A stretch of 64,000 bases of DNA from Jeongeupia wiesaeckerbachi (GCF_050916355.1 NZ_CP136946.1:2046001-2110000), one strand, 5' to 3'. Counted from the first letter of the stretch, positions 52,924 through 62,450 are shown. The notes: a model not told the origin generated them from the letters alone. Numbers and translations: made by a program.

Positions 52924-55440
52924 TTACTTGATCGACTTGATCAGGTCCTGGCACTCGGCTGCAGTGACGTTCTCGCCGCAAGTGGCGATCTGGTTCTGCG
53001 GCTTGCCATCAGCGGTGTCGGTCACGAGCGTGTTGCCCAGCACGTGGTTGACGGCGTTGAGGTTGTAGCCGTTGTCCTGTTCGATCTGCCAGAAGAACAC
53101 CCCGCCCAGGCCCTTGTCCTTGGCGTACTGCGCCTTCAGACCCGCGGTACGCGGTGTTTCGAGCGAGATGTACGACCAGCCGCTGGCGCCGACCGGGTTC
53201 ACCGCGTAGTCGGCGTTAGCCGCCTTGTCGGTGTACAGGTGGTAGCCATTGCGCGGCTTGAGGTCGCGGTCGAAGTAGTTCTGGTACAGGTCATAGCCTT
53301 CGACTACGCCGGCTTCCCAGCTGCCGACGCCGGCGATGCCGGTGATGAAGGCGGCACCGGTCCAGTTCGGATCGCCGAAGTGCGAATCACCCTTCAGGCC
53401 GTTGGTGTACTCGGTGATGTCGCCCGGCAGGATGGCTTTGCTGCGGTGGTAGTTGGCCACGCCGATCATCATCTTGTTGAACGGCACACCGTACTGGCGG
53501 TTCAGGTACTCGATCATCCAGCTGGCCGACGAACCCGTGGACGAACCGTTGGCGTTCGGGTTGTTGTTCAGCGGGGTGTGGTGGCTGATGTTGCGTTCCC
53601 ATGCGCCAGTCAGGTCATAGGTCATCACATACAGCCGGTCGAGATACTGGTTGATCTCGGTCCACGCCAGCTTGTCGATCTTGCCCTGGGTGGCCGGGAT
53701 CGCCGACGACAGGCGATATTTCTTGCCGGTCTTGACGGTGAGCCAGTCCATGGCCGCGCGCAGATCCTTCAACAGCTGCAGATAGTTCTGCGGATCATCG
53801 GCCCGTGCCATGCCGGGGACCGCACCATCGCTGGCCGGGTATTCCCAGTCGATATCGATGCCGTCGAAGTCATAGCGTTCGAGGAAGGCCACGATCGAAT
53901 CGACGAAGACCTTGCGACGAGTCGGGTCGGACGCCATCCACGGGAAGCCTTCCGACAGCGTCCAGCCGCCGACCGACAGGTCGAGCTTCAGCGCCGGGTT
54001 GGCCTTGCGCAGGTTGTACAGCACGCCGAACACGCCGCCGACATCGTCCTTGCCGATCTCGTACATGCCTTCGGTGCCCGAGATCTTCGCGACCTGGCCG
54101 CCCGGCTGGTTGCGCAGGAACGCGGCCTCGTAGTCGGCCATCGCCATCGCGCCGTCCGGCAGCTTGGTCGTGCCGAGACCGCAAGTGCGGTTGACCGCGG
54201 CCGGTGCGGTGGTCGGGAAGCCCGGATCCTGGGTGTTCTTGGCCGCCGGGAAGCAGATGCCGGCAAAGCCGTAGACCAGACGATCGAGGTTTTTCACCGG
54301 CAGCTTGCTGAAGTCGAAGCGGCGGCCGTAGATCGCCCAGTCACCCAGGTAGGCCACGCGTTCCTGACCGGCCTGCGTGCTGTAGACGTTGTGTTGCAGC
54401 GCCAGGCTGCCCGGAGCCAGCTTGGCGACGCGGGCGCCGGTGTCCGAATCGAAGCCCGGATGGTTGCCGCCCGGATCGGTGGCCGGATTGATGCCGCCAC
54501 GGGTGCCGGCCGGTGCGGTCGACGCGGTGTTGGCGATGCGGGCAGTACCGATCGCGCCGGCCGGTTTGACCACGCCCGAATTCGGGTTGCCGGTCACCGG
54601 GACGGCGGCGCCGTAGTTGACATTGTTCGGCACGGTCACCGGGCACAGATCGCCCTTCGGCACGCCGACGATTTTCCACTGGTTGGTGTAAACGGTGCTG
54701 TCCGGCGGGATCGCGTAGGTATCGACCAGTGCCTCGTACGCGGCACCCTTGTAGCCGACGACCTTGCCCTTCGGATAAATCTTGTTCGAGACCCAGTCCG
54801 GTGCGCAGAACGGCGCGGTTGGTGCCGGCGTCGGCGTCGGGCCGCCCGGCGTCGGTGCCGGGGTCGCGCAAACGCTGTCCGGTTGCCACAACGCCGCGAC
54901 GTTCGCCGGCTCCCAGCCGGTTTGCGCTGTGTGGGTCACCAGTGCCTTGTAGCTGTTGCCGTTGTACAGCACCGATTGGCCGGCGCTGACCGCCAGACCG
55001 GATTTCCACACCGAGCAGGCCGACGGCGCAGGGGTCGGCACGGGCGTCGGCGCCGGGGTGGGGGCAGGCGTCGGTGCCGGCGTTGGCACCGGGCTTGGTT
55101 TGGGCGTCGGCGCTGGCGTGGGGGCCGGTGTCGGTACGGGTGTCGGCACCGGGGTGGGGGCTGGCGTCGGTGCCGGGGTCGGCGTTGGCGTCGGGGTACC
55201 GCCGGTGACGCCGAGGTCTTTCCACAGCGTCGGCGTCGACGCCGGATTCCAGCCGGCGCCGGTATAGGCGGTATGGGTGACCAGCGCCTGATAGTCGTGG
55301 CCGTTGTAACTCACGGTGGTGCCGGCGGTATAGGTATTGCCTTCCTGCCAGGCTGGTGCCGCGTGGGCGATCATGACGCCGGCAGCCATCAGCAAAGCCG
55401 CGCAAAGCCGGGCGGCTCTGGCATGTTGTTTTTTGTTCAT
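52924..55440 (-). CDS. Secreted ChiA-type GH18 chitinase 3 with three chitin-binding modules
   Basis: 838 residues: signal peptide (~1-27), CBM5/12 (APAWQEGNTYTAGTTVSYNG), a Pro-Ala/Thr linker, a second CBM-like module (LAVSAGQSVLYNGNSYKAL), a third (PDWVSNKIYPKGKVVGYKG), an intermediate region, and a large GH18 domain with FDGIDIDWEYPASDG (Asp526 to catalytic Glu533) and a chitinase insertion. This multi-CBM ChiA layout suits attack on crystalline chitin. Start set at the ATG before the basic signal peptide, with GGAG upstream; an earlier ATG at 55512 lacks support. First of a tandem pair. Confidence 0.94.
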   Translation of the reverse strand: MNKKQHARAARLCAALLMAAGVMIAHAAPAWQEGNTYTAGTTVSYNGHDYQALVTHTAYTGAGWNPASTPTLWKDLGVTGGTPTPTPTPAPTPAPTPVPTPVPTPAPTPAPTPKPSPVPTPAPTPAPTPAPTPVPTPAPSACSVWKSGLAVSAGQSVLYNGNSYKALVTHTAQTGWEPANVAALWQPDSVCATPAPTPGGPTPTPAPTAPFCAPDWVSNKIYPKGKVVGYKGAAYEALVDTYAIPPDSTVYTNQWKIVGVPKGDLCPVTVPNNVNYGAAVPVTGNPNSGVVKPAGAIGTARIANTASTAPAGTRGGINPATDPGGNHPGFDSDTGARVAKLAPGSLALQHNVYSTQAGQERVAYLGDWAIYGRRFDFSKLPVKNLDRLVYGFAGICFPAAKNTQDPGFPTTAPAAVNRTCGLGTTKLPDGAMAMADYEAAFLRNQPGGQVAKISGTEGMYEIGKDDVGGVFGVLYNLRKANPALKLDLSVGGWTLSEGFPWMASDPTRRKVFVDSIVAFLERYDFDGIDIDWEYPASDGAVPGMARADDPQNYLQLLKDLRAAMDWLTVKTGKKYRLSSAIPATQGKIDKLAWTEINQYLDRLYVMTYDLTGAWERNISHHTPLNNNPNANGSSTGSSASWMIEYLNRQYGVPFNKMMIGVANYHRSKAILPGDITEYTNGLKGDSHFGDPNWTGAAFITGIAGVGSWEAGVVEGYDLYQNYFDRDLKPRNGYHLYTDKAANADYAVNPVGASGWSYISLETPRTAGLKAQYAKDKGLGGVFFWQIEQDNGYNLNAVNHVLGNTLVTDTADGKPQNQIATCGENVTAAECQDLIKSIK
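55021..55198. repeat. Degenerate Pro-Thr/Pro-Ala linker repeat of chitinase 3
   Basis: Repeats of six to twelve bases of GGCGTCGG(T/C)GCC type encoding Pro-Ala-Pro-Thr-Pro-Val units, less uniform than in chitinase 1. Confidence 0.8.
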
Positions 55441-55582
55441 CGTGCTCCGTCCTACTTGTTGTTGATTGAATGGCCTCAGGTAGCGAATCAGTTTCGCGAC
55501 ATGAACATTCATTTTTTCTGTCTATCCGCTTTGCCTCAATGCCTTGCACACCCCGAATATCACGCCGAAACAGCCGGTTATC

Positions 55583-55602
55583 CAATTGGTATCAAACCGG
55601 CA
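55583..55602 (+). promoter_or_regulatory. TTGGTAT motif upstream of the tandem chitinases
   Basis: CAATTGGTATCAAACCGGCA, about 145 bp before the chitinase 3 ATG, in the divergent spacer with earP. It matches the gspG-upstream motif over TTGGTAT and the chitinase 4 motif over TTGGT-T-A--CCGG. Confidence 0.5.
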
Positions 55603-55819
55603 GGGGCGTTGAGACCTGTTGCTGTCCGGGCCGTGGCGCTTGCTGCGCAGGCGTCGGGGCGGATCGGGTAAAATTCGCCGCGATACCATTTCAAGGATGG
55701 GCCGCCGAACGGTAAGAACCGATCGACGACCTGTACGTCTACCCAATGTATTTCTTCATTTCCGGCCGATTGCCATGGATTGCCAAGCCATGCTCGAACG
55801 ACTGCCTCTGGAGCGCGAA

Positions 55820-56953
55820 GTGACTGCGCGCCGCTGGGATGTGTTCTGCAAAGTGGTCGACAACTTTGGCGATATCGGCGTCTGCTGGCGGCTGGCGCGC
55901 CAGTTGCACGACGAGTTCGGCATTCACGTCGTGCTGTGGCTGGACGATCCGGCCAGCCTGGCCCGTTTGTGCCCGGATGCCTCGGCGCATGCGCGCACGC
56001 AATGGCTGCATGGCGTCACCGTCGAGCGCTGGGACGACGCAACCGTCGTCGACGAACTCGGTGAAGTGCTCATCGAGGCATTTGCCTGTTCGGTGCCGGC
56101 GTCGGTCGTCGCCCTGATGCGCGCGCCGCAGGCTACGCCACCGGTCTGGCTGAATCTGGAATACCTCTCGGCCGAACAGTGGGTGGCGGGCTGCCACCAG
56201 CTGGCCAGCCCGCAGGGGCATGGCTTGCAGAAATTCTTCTTCTTTCCGGGCTTCACTGCTGAAACCGGCGGCTTGATCGCCGAGCGCGAAATGCGTGCCG
56301 CCCGGGCTGGCTGGGGTGAACACGCGCGTGCGCACTTCCTTGACTCGCTGGGCGTCCAGCCACGCGCTGGCGCACTACTGACGTCCTTGTTCGCTTACGA
56401 AAACGACGCGCTCGCCGAGCTGCTCGACGCCTGGGCGACCGGTGCCGCGCCGATGCATTGCCTGGTGCCCGAAGGTCGCGTCTTGCCGCAGCTGCAGGCG
56501 TGGCTCGGCGAGGCGGTGACCGCGGGGGCGACGCGCGAGCGGGGGGCGTTGACGATCAGCGTGCTGCCTTTCGTCAGTCAGGCCGATTACGATCGCTTGT
56601 TGTGGAGTTGCGACCTCAATTTCGTCCGTGGCGAAGACAGCTTCGTGCGGGCACAGTGGGCGCGGACGCCGCTGGTCTGGCACATCTACCGCCAGGCCGA
56701 CGGCGCGCATCTGGAGAAACTCGATGCTTGGCTGGCGCTGTACCTGGCCGATCTGCCGGCGGCGACGCGGGCGGCGGCAACGGCGTTTATCCGTGCATGG
56801 AATCTTGGCCAAGGCGCTGGCGCCGCATGGCCGGCCTTTGCCGCTGCGCTGCCGCAGCTGCGCGATTACGCCGGCATCTGGGCCGAACGTCTGCTCGCCA
56901 ACGGCAATTTGGCCGACAATCTGGTCAACTTCGTGCGGGCCAAGCTAAAATAG
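55820..56953 (+). CDS. earP: EarP, EF-P arginine rhamnosyltransferase
   Basis: 377 residues of the DUF2331/EarP glycosyltransferase family, which adds rhamnose from dTDP-rhamnose to Arg32 of EF-P. Visible are the canonical N-terminus RRWDVFCKVVDNFGDIGVCW with the catalytic Asp, the LDDP segment and the C-terminal FVRGEDSFVRAQWA nucleotide-sugar site. The GTG chosen gives the family's normal N-terminus and has GGAG 6 bases upstream; ATGs at 55775 and 55790 would add 15 and 10 residues with no ribosome site. efp follows 46 bp downstream. Confidence 0.93.
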   Translation: MTARRWDVFCKVVDNFGDIGVCWRLARQLHDEFGIHVVLWLDDPASLARLCPDASAHARTQWLHGVTVERWDDATVVDELGEVLIEAFACSVPASVVALMRAPQATPPVWLNLEYLSAEQWVAGCHQLASPQGHGLQKFFFFPGFTAETGGLIAEREMRAARAGWGEHARAHFLDSLGVQPRAGALLTSLFAYENDALAELLDAWATGAAPMHCLVPEGRVLPQLQAWLGEAVTAGATRERGALTISVLPFVSQADYDRLLWSCDLNFVRGEDSFVRAQWARTPLVWHIYRQADGAHLEKLDAWLALYLADLPAATRAAATAFIRAWNLGQGAGAAWPAFAAALPQLRDYAGIWAERLLANGNLADNLVNFVRAKLK

Positions 56954-56999
56954 CGAGTTATTTCAAACTCCAACCGCCTTTGCTGTTCAGGAATCCTGC

Positions 57000-57566
57000 A
57001 TGAAAACCGCACAAGAAGTCCGTCCCGGCAACGTGATCATGGTCGACGGCCAGCCGCTCGTCGTTCAAAAAGCCGAATACAACAAGTCCGGCCGCAACTC
57101 CGCCGTCGTGAAAATGAAGATGAAGAACCTGCTGTCCGACGGCGCGTCGGAAGCGGTGTACAAGGCCGACGACAAGTTCGACGTCGTCGTCCTCGACAAG
57201 AAGGAATGCACCTACTCGTACTTCGCTGACCCGATGTACGTGTTCATGGACACCGAGTTCAACCAGTACGAAGTCGAAGCCGAAAACGTCGGCGAAGCCG
57301 TCAACTTCATCGTCGATGGCATGGAAGACCTCTGTGAAGTGACCTTCTACGAAGGCAAGGCGATCTCGGTCGAGCTGCCGACGACCATCGTCCGCGAAAT
57401 CGAATACACCGAACCGGCCGTCCGCGGCGACACGTCGGGCAAGGTCATGAAGCCGGGCAAGCTGAAGGGCTCGGGCTACGAGCTGCCGGTGGCGGCCTTC
57501 ATCGACATCGGTGACCGCATCGAAATCGATACCCGCACCTACGAGTTCAAGAAGCGCGCTGCCTAA
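57000..57566 (+). CDS. efp: Elongation factor P
   Basis: 188 residues with KOW-like, OB and C-terminal domains. The modification loop is YNKSGRNSAV with Arg32 at the tip, the arginine form rhamnosylated by EarP, rather than the lysine form modified by EpmA. It rescues ribosomes stalled on consecutive prolines; the secretion operon's PilP-like protein contains nine in a row. A terminator follows. Confidence 0.97.
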   Translation: MKTAQEVRPGNVIMVDGQPLVVQKAEYNKSGRNSAVVKMKMKNLLSDGASEAVYKADDKFDVVVLDKKECTYSYFADPMYVFMDTEFNQYEVEAENVGEAVNFIVDGMEDLCEVTFYEGKAISVELPTTIVREIEYTEPAVRGDTSGKVMKPGKLKGSGYELPVAAFIDIGDRIEIDTRTYEFKKRAA

Positions 57567-57586
57567 GCGTCACTTGCGCCCAATAC

Positions 57587-57614
57587 AAAACGGCCACCTT
57601 CGGGTGGCCGTTTT
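57587..57614. terminator. Bidirectional terminator between efp and the M48 protease gene
   Basis: Stem AAAACGGCCACC/GGTGGCCGTTTT with a TTCG loop. It serves the two converging genes. Confidence 0.88.
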
Positions 57615-57631
57615 GCATGATTGCTACCGGT

Positions 57632-58735
57632 TTATTCCTTGCTGCCGGTCGGCTGGCGGGCGACGATTTCCCGCTGGACCGCTTCCAGCGCGGCGCGTGC
57701 TTCGATTGCCTGCTTTTCGGCCTCAGCCAGATCTTCGGCCTCGCTTTTCTCTGCCGCGGTGACGGCATGCTCGGCGGCGGCTGCCACATTGGCTTCTTCA
57801 CTGCTGTAGTCGTCGTGCGACAGGCCAAGCGATGCCTCGGCCGCACGTTGCTGGTACTGCTTGTAGGCCGGGATTGCCACCGCCGCCATGATGCCGATCA
57901 TCGCGACGAGGATCAGTGAACCGGCTGCGCCGGTGCCGGCGTTCGGGACGAACAGCGCCAGTACGAAGGCCAGCGGATTGCGCTTGGGCATGTTCGGTTC
58001 GCGGCCAGCCGACAGTTCCTGGACGGCGTACATGCGCTTGGTCAGCCACGGGTAGCTCGACACCAGCTCGTGGAACGACATCCAGAAACCGCGCGACCAG
58101 TCGATCTGGCCGCTGTAGCGCTGGGCATCGACCTGGGCGTAGCTGCCGCCAGCGGCGAGCGTGGCGATGGCGCGTTGCGCGTTGAGCGGGTTGTCGCAGC
58201 AGGCAAGGCCATGGCGATCGCAGGTGTATTCCTGAGCGCGGCGGTAGGCGGCACCAAGGAAGGGAATCCAGCTGACGATCATCAGGAACGGCGACCAGTT
58301 CAGATGGTTGCGGCGCAGGTGGCCGAGTTCGTGGCCGATGTAGAAGTCGATCGCCTCCGGGTGGTCTTCGAGTGCATCGAGCACCGACGAGAACAGCACG
58401 ATATAGCGGCGGCCGAGGAATTTGGTCGCCAGTGCGTTGAGCATGCCGTCGGCCTGCAGCACGAAGGCCTCGGGCACGTCGCGGATCTCCAGTTTGCGCG
58501 CGCAGTGCTGGATACGCTGATACAGCTGCGGCAGCTGCGCGTCAGTGACGTGAACCGCGGTGCCGCGTAGGTAGGAAATGAAGGCCGACTGGGTCACGAG
58601 ATAAACCAGAAAGCCCATCAGCACATACAAGAGCGCGATGCCGAGCGTGCCGAGAATCAGCGCCAGCCAGACGATGCTGGCCAGCACGACCATCACCGCG
58701 AACAGCGTCTTCTCTTTTGCGTAAACCAGATTCAT
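57632..58735 (-). CDS. M48-family membrane metalloprotease with pilin-like C-terminal helix
   Basis: 367 residues. Two N-terminal membrane helices (~10-55) are followed by a zinc protease domain with HELGH at 135-139 and the third ligand Glu169 in QEYTCDRHG. After ~260 comes a hydrophobic segment ILVAMIGIMAAVAIPAYKQY that closely resembles a type IV pilin N-terminal helix, then an acidic/Ala-rich coiled tail. The domain order resembles an HtpX-like protease fused to a pilin-like anchor. Substrate unknown. Monocistronic, converging on efp. Confidence 0.88.
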   Translation of the reverse strand: MNLVYAKEKTLFAVMVVLASIVWLALILGTLGIALLYVLMGFLVYLVTQSAFISYLRGTAVHVTDAQLPQLYQRIQHCARKLEIRDVPEAFVLQADGMLNALATKFLGRRYIVLFSSVLDALEDHPEAIDFYIGHELGHLRRNHLNWSPFLMIVSWIPFLGAAYRRAQEYTCDRHGLACCDNPLNAQRAIATLAAGGSYAQVDAQRYSGQIDWSRGFWMSFHELVSSYPWLTKRMYAVQELSAGREPNMPKRNPLAFVLALFVPNAGTGAAGSLILVAMIGIMAAVAIPAYKQYQQRAAEASLGLSHDDYSSEEANVAAAAEHAVTAAEKSEAEDLAEAEKQAIEARAALEAVQREIVARQPTGSKE

Positions 58736-58834
58736 GCGTCTTCTCCTGTTGATCGGACAAAAACAGCCATGCTGGCGAAACATTTCATTTCTGGAAAGCA
58801 ATTTGACGGTAATTGTTGGAATTCTGCCGCCATG

Positions 58835-58861
58835 AAAAAAGCCCCGGCCAGGCCGGGGCTA
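58835..58861 (-). terminator. Terminator of chitinase 4
   Basis: Stem AGCCCCGGCC/GGCCGGGGCT, nearly loopless, with a minus-strand T6 tail. Confidence 0.88.
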
Positions 58862-58884
58862 TCAATGATGGAGGCACTACACGC

Positions 58885-60915
58885 TTACGGATTGATCTTG
58901 GCCATGGCCTTGGTCAACGTTGCGTTGGCGTCGTCGCCGTCCAGCGACCAGCTGAACAGACCGCCGAGACCATTGGCCTTGACGTAGTCGGCCTTGGTTG
59001 CGATCACTGCCGAATCGTCGTAGCTGTAGAACGTATCGCTGTCGAACTTCCACAGCTGCTTGGTCACCGGGTGGACATAGGTCTGGCCCGGTGCGTTCAC
59101 CAGCAGGCGGTAGTCCTGATAGCCCGGCTCGTCGCACGGCGTGGCGTAGCACTTGCCGGCCTTGGTGCCGGTCTGGTACAGACCATTGCCGTTCGGACCC
59201 GCCGGTACACCGCTCCAGCCGCGACCGTAGTACGGGATGCCGACGTTGAGCTTGTTGGCCGGCATGCCGTTCTGGATCAGATACTTGATCGCATAGTCGG
59301 TGTTGTAATACTGCGCCGGCGTACCCGCGTACGGATCGGCCGGATCGGCGAACAGGTTCGAATGGAAGGTCGCTGCACCCGGCAGTTCCCACGAGCCGTG
59401 ATAGTCGTAGTTCATCACGTTGACCCAGTCCAGGTACTGGCTGTACTTGGCCGGCTCGGTGTTGTCGATCTTGTCCTTGCCGGCGCCGATCGCTGCGGTC
59501 AGCACGTAGTGCTTGCCGTTGGTGTTGCCGATCGCGTCGAGCTGGCTGCGGAACTCGGCCATCAACAAGGTGAAGTTCTGCTTGTCGGCCGCGCTGCTGG
59601 TGTTGTACGGCTGACCGCCACCGCCCGGGTATTCCCAGTCGATATCGATGCCGTCGAAGATGCCCGCAGCGGCGCCTGCGCCACCGGCCGGATCGCCACC
59701 CGACTTCTTCAGGTTGCCCTTGATGTACACATCAATGCACGAGCTCACCAGTGCCTTGCGGCCTGCGTCGGTTGCCGCAGCAGCCGAGAACCACTTGGAC
59801 CAGGTCCAGCCGCCGAGCGAGATCACCACCTTCAGGTTCTGATACTTGGCCTTCAACTGCTTGAGCTGGTTGAAGTTGCCCTTGAGCTTGTTTTCCCAGA
59901 CGTCGGCCACGCCGCTGACCGATTGGTTGGCCGCGTAATCCATCTGGTAATCGGCCCACGAATCGCCGCCGGTGCCGGCGTCCGAAGCGTTCGGGTTGGT
60001 CGCGCCCGGTTCGGCCTTGTTGATGCCGCTGTCGCACTTGTAGGTGCCGTCGGCCTGCTTGTAGATATTGCCGAACGAGTAGTTGATGAAGTCGAGCTTG
60101 GCGGCGGCGCCGCTGGTGTCGATTTCCTTCACGAAGTAGGCACGGTCATAGACGCCCCACTGGGTGAAGTACGAACCGGTCATCTTCTTGCCGGACGGTG
60201 TCGGGGCCGGTGTCGGCGCCGGTGTCGGAGCCGGTGTCGGAGCGGGTGTCGGAGCCGGTGTCGGAGCAGGCGTCGGAGCAGGCGTCGGAGCAGGCGTCGG
60301 AGTAGGCGTCGGAGCAGGCGTCGGAGCAGGCGTCGGAGCCGGTGTCGGAGCCGGTGTCGGAGCCGGTGTCGGGGCAGGTGTCGGGGTGCTGCCGCAGACG
60401 CCGAGGTCGGTCCACGGTTGGCCTTCGCCGACGCTGCTCGACGGCACGTTGCCCTGTGTCCACCACTTAGCCTGATAGTTGCGGCCGTTGTAGGTCACTT
60501 TGGCGCCGCCGTTGTAGGCGGTGCTGCTCGACCAGGCCGCGTAGCAGACACCCGACGGTGTCGGCGCTGGTGTCGGCGCCGGCGTTGGGGCGGGGGTCGG
60601 AGCTGGTGTCGGTGCGGGTGTGGGGGTCGCGGTCGGCGTCGGTGCCGGGGTAGGCGTTGCGGTCGGAGTCGGGCTCGGGGTGCCGGTGCTGGCACCGATC
60701 AGCTTCCACAGCGTCGGGCTCGAAGCCGGATTCCAGTTGGCGCCGACGTAGGCGGTGTGGGTCACCAGCGCTTGGTAATCATTGCCGCTGTAGGACACAT
60801 AAGTGCCGGCGGTATAGGTCTGACCTTCCTGCCATGCCGGGTAGGCGGCAAAGGCTTGTACAGCGAACAGGGCCGCAGGGAGCGCGGCCAGGGCAAAGCG
60901 ACGGTGGTGCAACAT
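58885..60915 (-). CDS. Secreted GH18 chitinase 4 with two CBM5/12 modules
   Basis: 676 residues, the paralogue of chitinase 1. Signal peptide ending AFA, CBM5/12 (YPAWQEGQTYTAGTYVSYSG, identical in chitinase 1 over this stretch), Pro-rich linker, second CBM5/12 (WSSSTAYNGGAKVTYNG), Pro-Ala-Pro-Thr linker, then GH18 with DGIDIDWEYPGG (Asp421 to Glu428, the same numbering as chitinase 1). ATG chosen with AAGGAG 10 bases upstream rather than the TTG nine bases earlier. A TTGGTCT motif lies 45 bp before it. Probably arose by duplication, with divergence mainly in the linkers and the second CBM. Confidence 0.94.
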   Translation of the reverse strand: MLHHRRFALAALPAALFAVQAFAAYPAWQEGQTYTAGTYVSYSGNDYQALVTHTAYVGANWNPASSPTLWKLIGASTGTPSPTPTATPTPAPTPTATPTPAPTPAPTPAPTPAPTPAPTPSGVCYAAWSSSTAYNGGAKVTYNGRNYQAKWWTQGNVPSSSVGEGQPWTDLGVCGSTPTPAPTPAPTPAPTPAPTPAPTPAPTPTPTPAPTPAPTPAPTPAPTPAPTPAPTPAPTPAPTPSGKKMTGSYFTQWGVYDRAYFVKEIDTSGAAAKLDFINYSFGNIYKQADGTYKCDSGINKAEPGATNPNASDAGTGGDSWADYQMDYAANQSVSGVADVWENKLKGNFNQLKQLKAKYQNLKVVISLGGWTWSKWFSAAAATDAGRKALVSSCIDVYIKGNLKKSGGDPAGGAGAAAGIFDGIDIDWEYPGGGGQPYNTSSAADKQNFTLLMAEFRSQLDAIGNTNGKHYVLTAAIGAGKDKIDNTEPAKYSQYLDWVNVMNYDYHGSWELPGAATFHSNLFADPADPYAGTPAQYYNTDYAIKYLIQNGMPANKLNVGIPYYGRGWSGVPAGPNGNGLYQTGTKAGKCYATPCDEPGYQDYRLLVNAPGQTYVHPVTKQLWKFDSDTFYSYDDSAVIATKADYVKANGLGGLFSWSLDGDDANATLTKAMAKINP
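60196..60386. repeat. Long Pro-Ala-Pro-Thr linker repeat of chitinase 4
   Basis: About 16 twelve-base units of GGAGC(C/A)GG(T/C)GTC type, in frame, separating the second CBM from the catalytic domain. A shorter tract lies at 60558-60672 between the CBMs. Confidence 0.85.
60558..60672. repeat. Short Pro-rich linker repeat of chitinase 4
   Basis: Degenerate repeats of GGTGTCGGCGC type coding for Pro-Ala/Thr units between the first and second chitin-binding modules. Confidence 0.75.
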
Positions 60916-60956
60916 TGCTGTCAATCTCCTTCCGAGGAATGGAAACCGGGGGATGT

Positions 60957-60976
60957 GTATTGGTCTTATCCCGGTG
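60957..60976 (+). promoter_or_regulatory. TTGGTCT motif upstream of chitinase 4
   Basis: GTATTGGTCTTATCCCGGTG, aligned with the sites before chitinase 3 and gspG. TGGTCT is the exact half-site of the DasR dre element. It lies about 45 bp before the ATG. Confidence 0.5.
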
Positions 60977-61594
60977 CGATTGTCGCCATCACGGGCAACA
61001 GTCGAGCATTAGCTTCGATGCGACAGTCCGGCGTCAATCGGCGCGATGGAGGAGGGGCGGGCTGGGATGTTGCGATGCAGTAATCGTGGCTAAGGGAAAC
61101 TACTTTTCCAGATGGAGATGATGTTTGTTTTCTACTTTAAAAACAGAGATGTATTTGACTTTATGCTGCTGAAGAAATGTAGTTAATTGGACAATTCGTA
61201 TTGGATTTTGCGGTGCTTGCTACGGTTGACAGCCATTGGTCGTGGACTAATGGCCGGCGCAGCGTCGTGCCGATGACGCAGCCCACCGAACGGTGACAAG
61301 GTGCCCGTCATGTGACGTCTGCATCGAAGTGGTGTGGACGGTGGTCCAGAGTAAGACCAGTTGGGCGAGGACTGGCGTGGCAAGGAGCGAAAAAATGGCC
61401 TACGCCAAGGGCTGAATGCAAGTCGCTTAGCGGCCAATGCAGTGTTGTCCTCGGCTGGAGATTCCGGACGAAGCGCAAGCCACCTTCCGGCAGCGGCAGG
61501 GCCAGGTTGCGATCGATGTGCGTGGTCAGCCGGTCGCGGTAGATAACCATCCGCCGCGACCGGCTGTTCATGCTTTGGAATCTGCCGAGTGTGG
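60977..61594. other. Spacer with no recognisable gene
   Basis: About 620 bp between chitinase 4 and the SDR gene. It has an AT-rich patch near 61120-61190 and several short open frames on both strands, none with a ribosome site or a recognisable domain. It may hold a decayed gene, but I cannot identify one. Confidence 0.5.
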
Positions 61595-62368
61595 TCAGGC
61601 GATCGAATAGCCGCCGTCGATGAGCAGGCCGTGGCCGGACACGAACGCCGCGTCATCCGAGGCGAGAAACGCGACGACGGTCGCGATTTCTTCGGCGGCG
61701 CCAGCCCGGCCGGGAACGGTAGCCGCGGCGAAAGCGTCCTTCGCCTCGGTGCTCGGCCAGATGCGATCCTGGAGTGGCGTGTCGATAATGCCGGGATTGA
61801 CGGCATTGACGCGCACGCCCTGCTTGAACAGTTCGATCGCGGCCGTCTTGGTCAGGCCGAGCACGGCATGCTTGCTGGCGATATAGAGGCTGGCGTTGGC
61901 AAAGCCGATCACCCCGCCCATCGAGGCGTTATTGATGATGGTGCCGCCGCCCTGCGCGAGCATGGCCTTGGCCTCGTGTTTCATCGACCAGAACACGCCG
62001 CGCACGTTCGCATTGAAGATCGTGTCATAGGTTTCGTTGCTCTGCTCGACGAAGGGCGAGAGTGCGCCCTCGGTGCCGGCATTGTTGAAGGCGATATCGA
62101 TACGGCCGTAGGTCGAGATTGTCTTTGCGACCAAATCGATCACATCCTGCTCAATGTTGATGTCGGCGACAGCGGCGCTTGCTTCGTGACCTTCGTCCTT
62201 GATCTCGGCGACAAGCGCCTCGATTTCGGACTGGCGGCGCGCGCTGGCGACCACTTTGGCGCCACGACGGGCGAGTTCGATGGCCGTGGCGCGGCCGATG
62301 CCGGAGCTCGCGCCGGTGACCAGGGCGACTTTTCCGGCAAGCGTTTGGGGGGGGACGGGAGTGCGCAT
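61595..62368 (-). CDS. Short-chain dehydrogenase/reductase (SDR)
   Basis: 257 residues of classical SDR: Rossmann TGASSGIGRATA, NNAG, and the catalytic Ser...Tyr-x3-Lys in NASMGGV ... SLYIASKHA, plus the C-terminal GHGLLIDGGYS. NAD(P)-dependent oxidoreductase of unknown substrate. The ATG with GGAG 7 bases upstream is preferred over the one seven codons earlier. It diverges from a LysR regulator with a LysR box between them. Confidence 0.92.
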   Translation of the reverse strand: MRTPVPPQTLAGKVALVTGASSGIGRATAIELARRGAKVVASARRQSEIEALVAEIKDEGHEASAAVADINIEQDVIDLVAKTISTYGRIDIAFNNAGTEGALSPFVEQSNETYDTIFNANVRGVFWSMKHEAKAMLAQGGGTIINNASMGGVIGFANASLYIASKHAVLGLTKTAAIELFKQGVRVNAVNPGIIDTPLQDRIWPSTEAKDAFAAATVPGRAGAAEEIATVVAFLASDDAAFVSGHGLLIDGGYSIA

Positions 62369-62450
62369 TGATTTCTCCAGATTCAACAAGTTGGGCCAAA
62401 GGAACAGGAAGGTGCGGCTTTCCGCTTATTCCGTGGAGGCTATTCTGGAG

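Noticed and set aside
53044..55671. 875-aa plus-strand frame opposite chitinase 3
   Set aside because: Shadow of a real secreted GH18 gene with signal peptide and catalytic motif; the antisense product has no recognisable domain.
58813..61083. 756-aa plus-strand frame opposite chitinase 4
   Set aside because: Shadow frame; long Arg-Ser and Arg-Gly repeats come from the linker minisatellite.
61308..61571. Minus-strand 87-aa frame in the spacer after chitinase 4, considered a transposase remnant
   Set aside because: No transposase motif, no inverted repeats and no ribosome site could be found.
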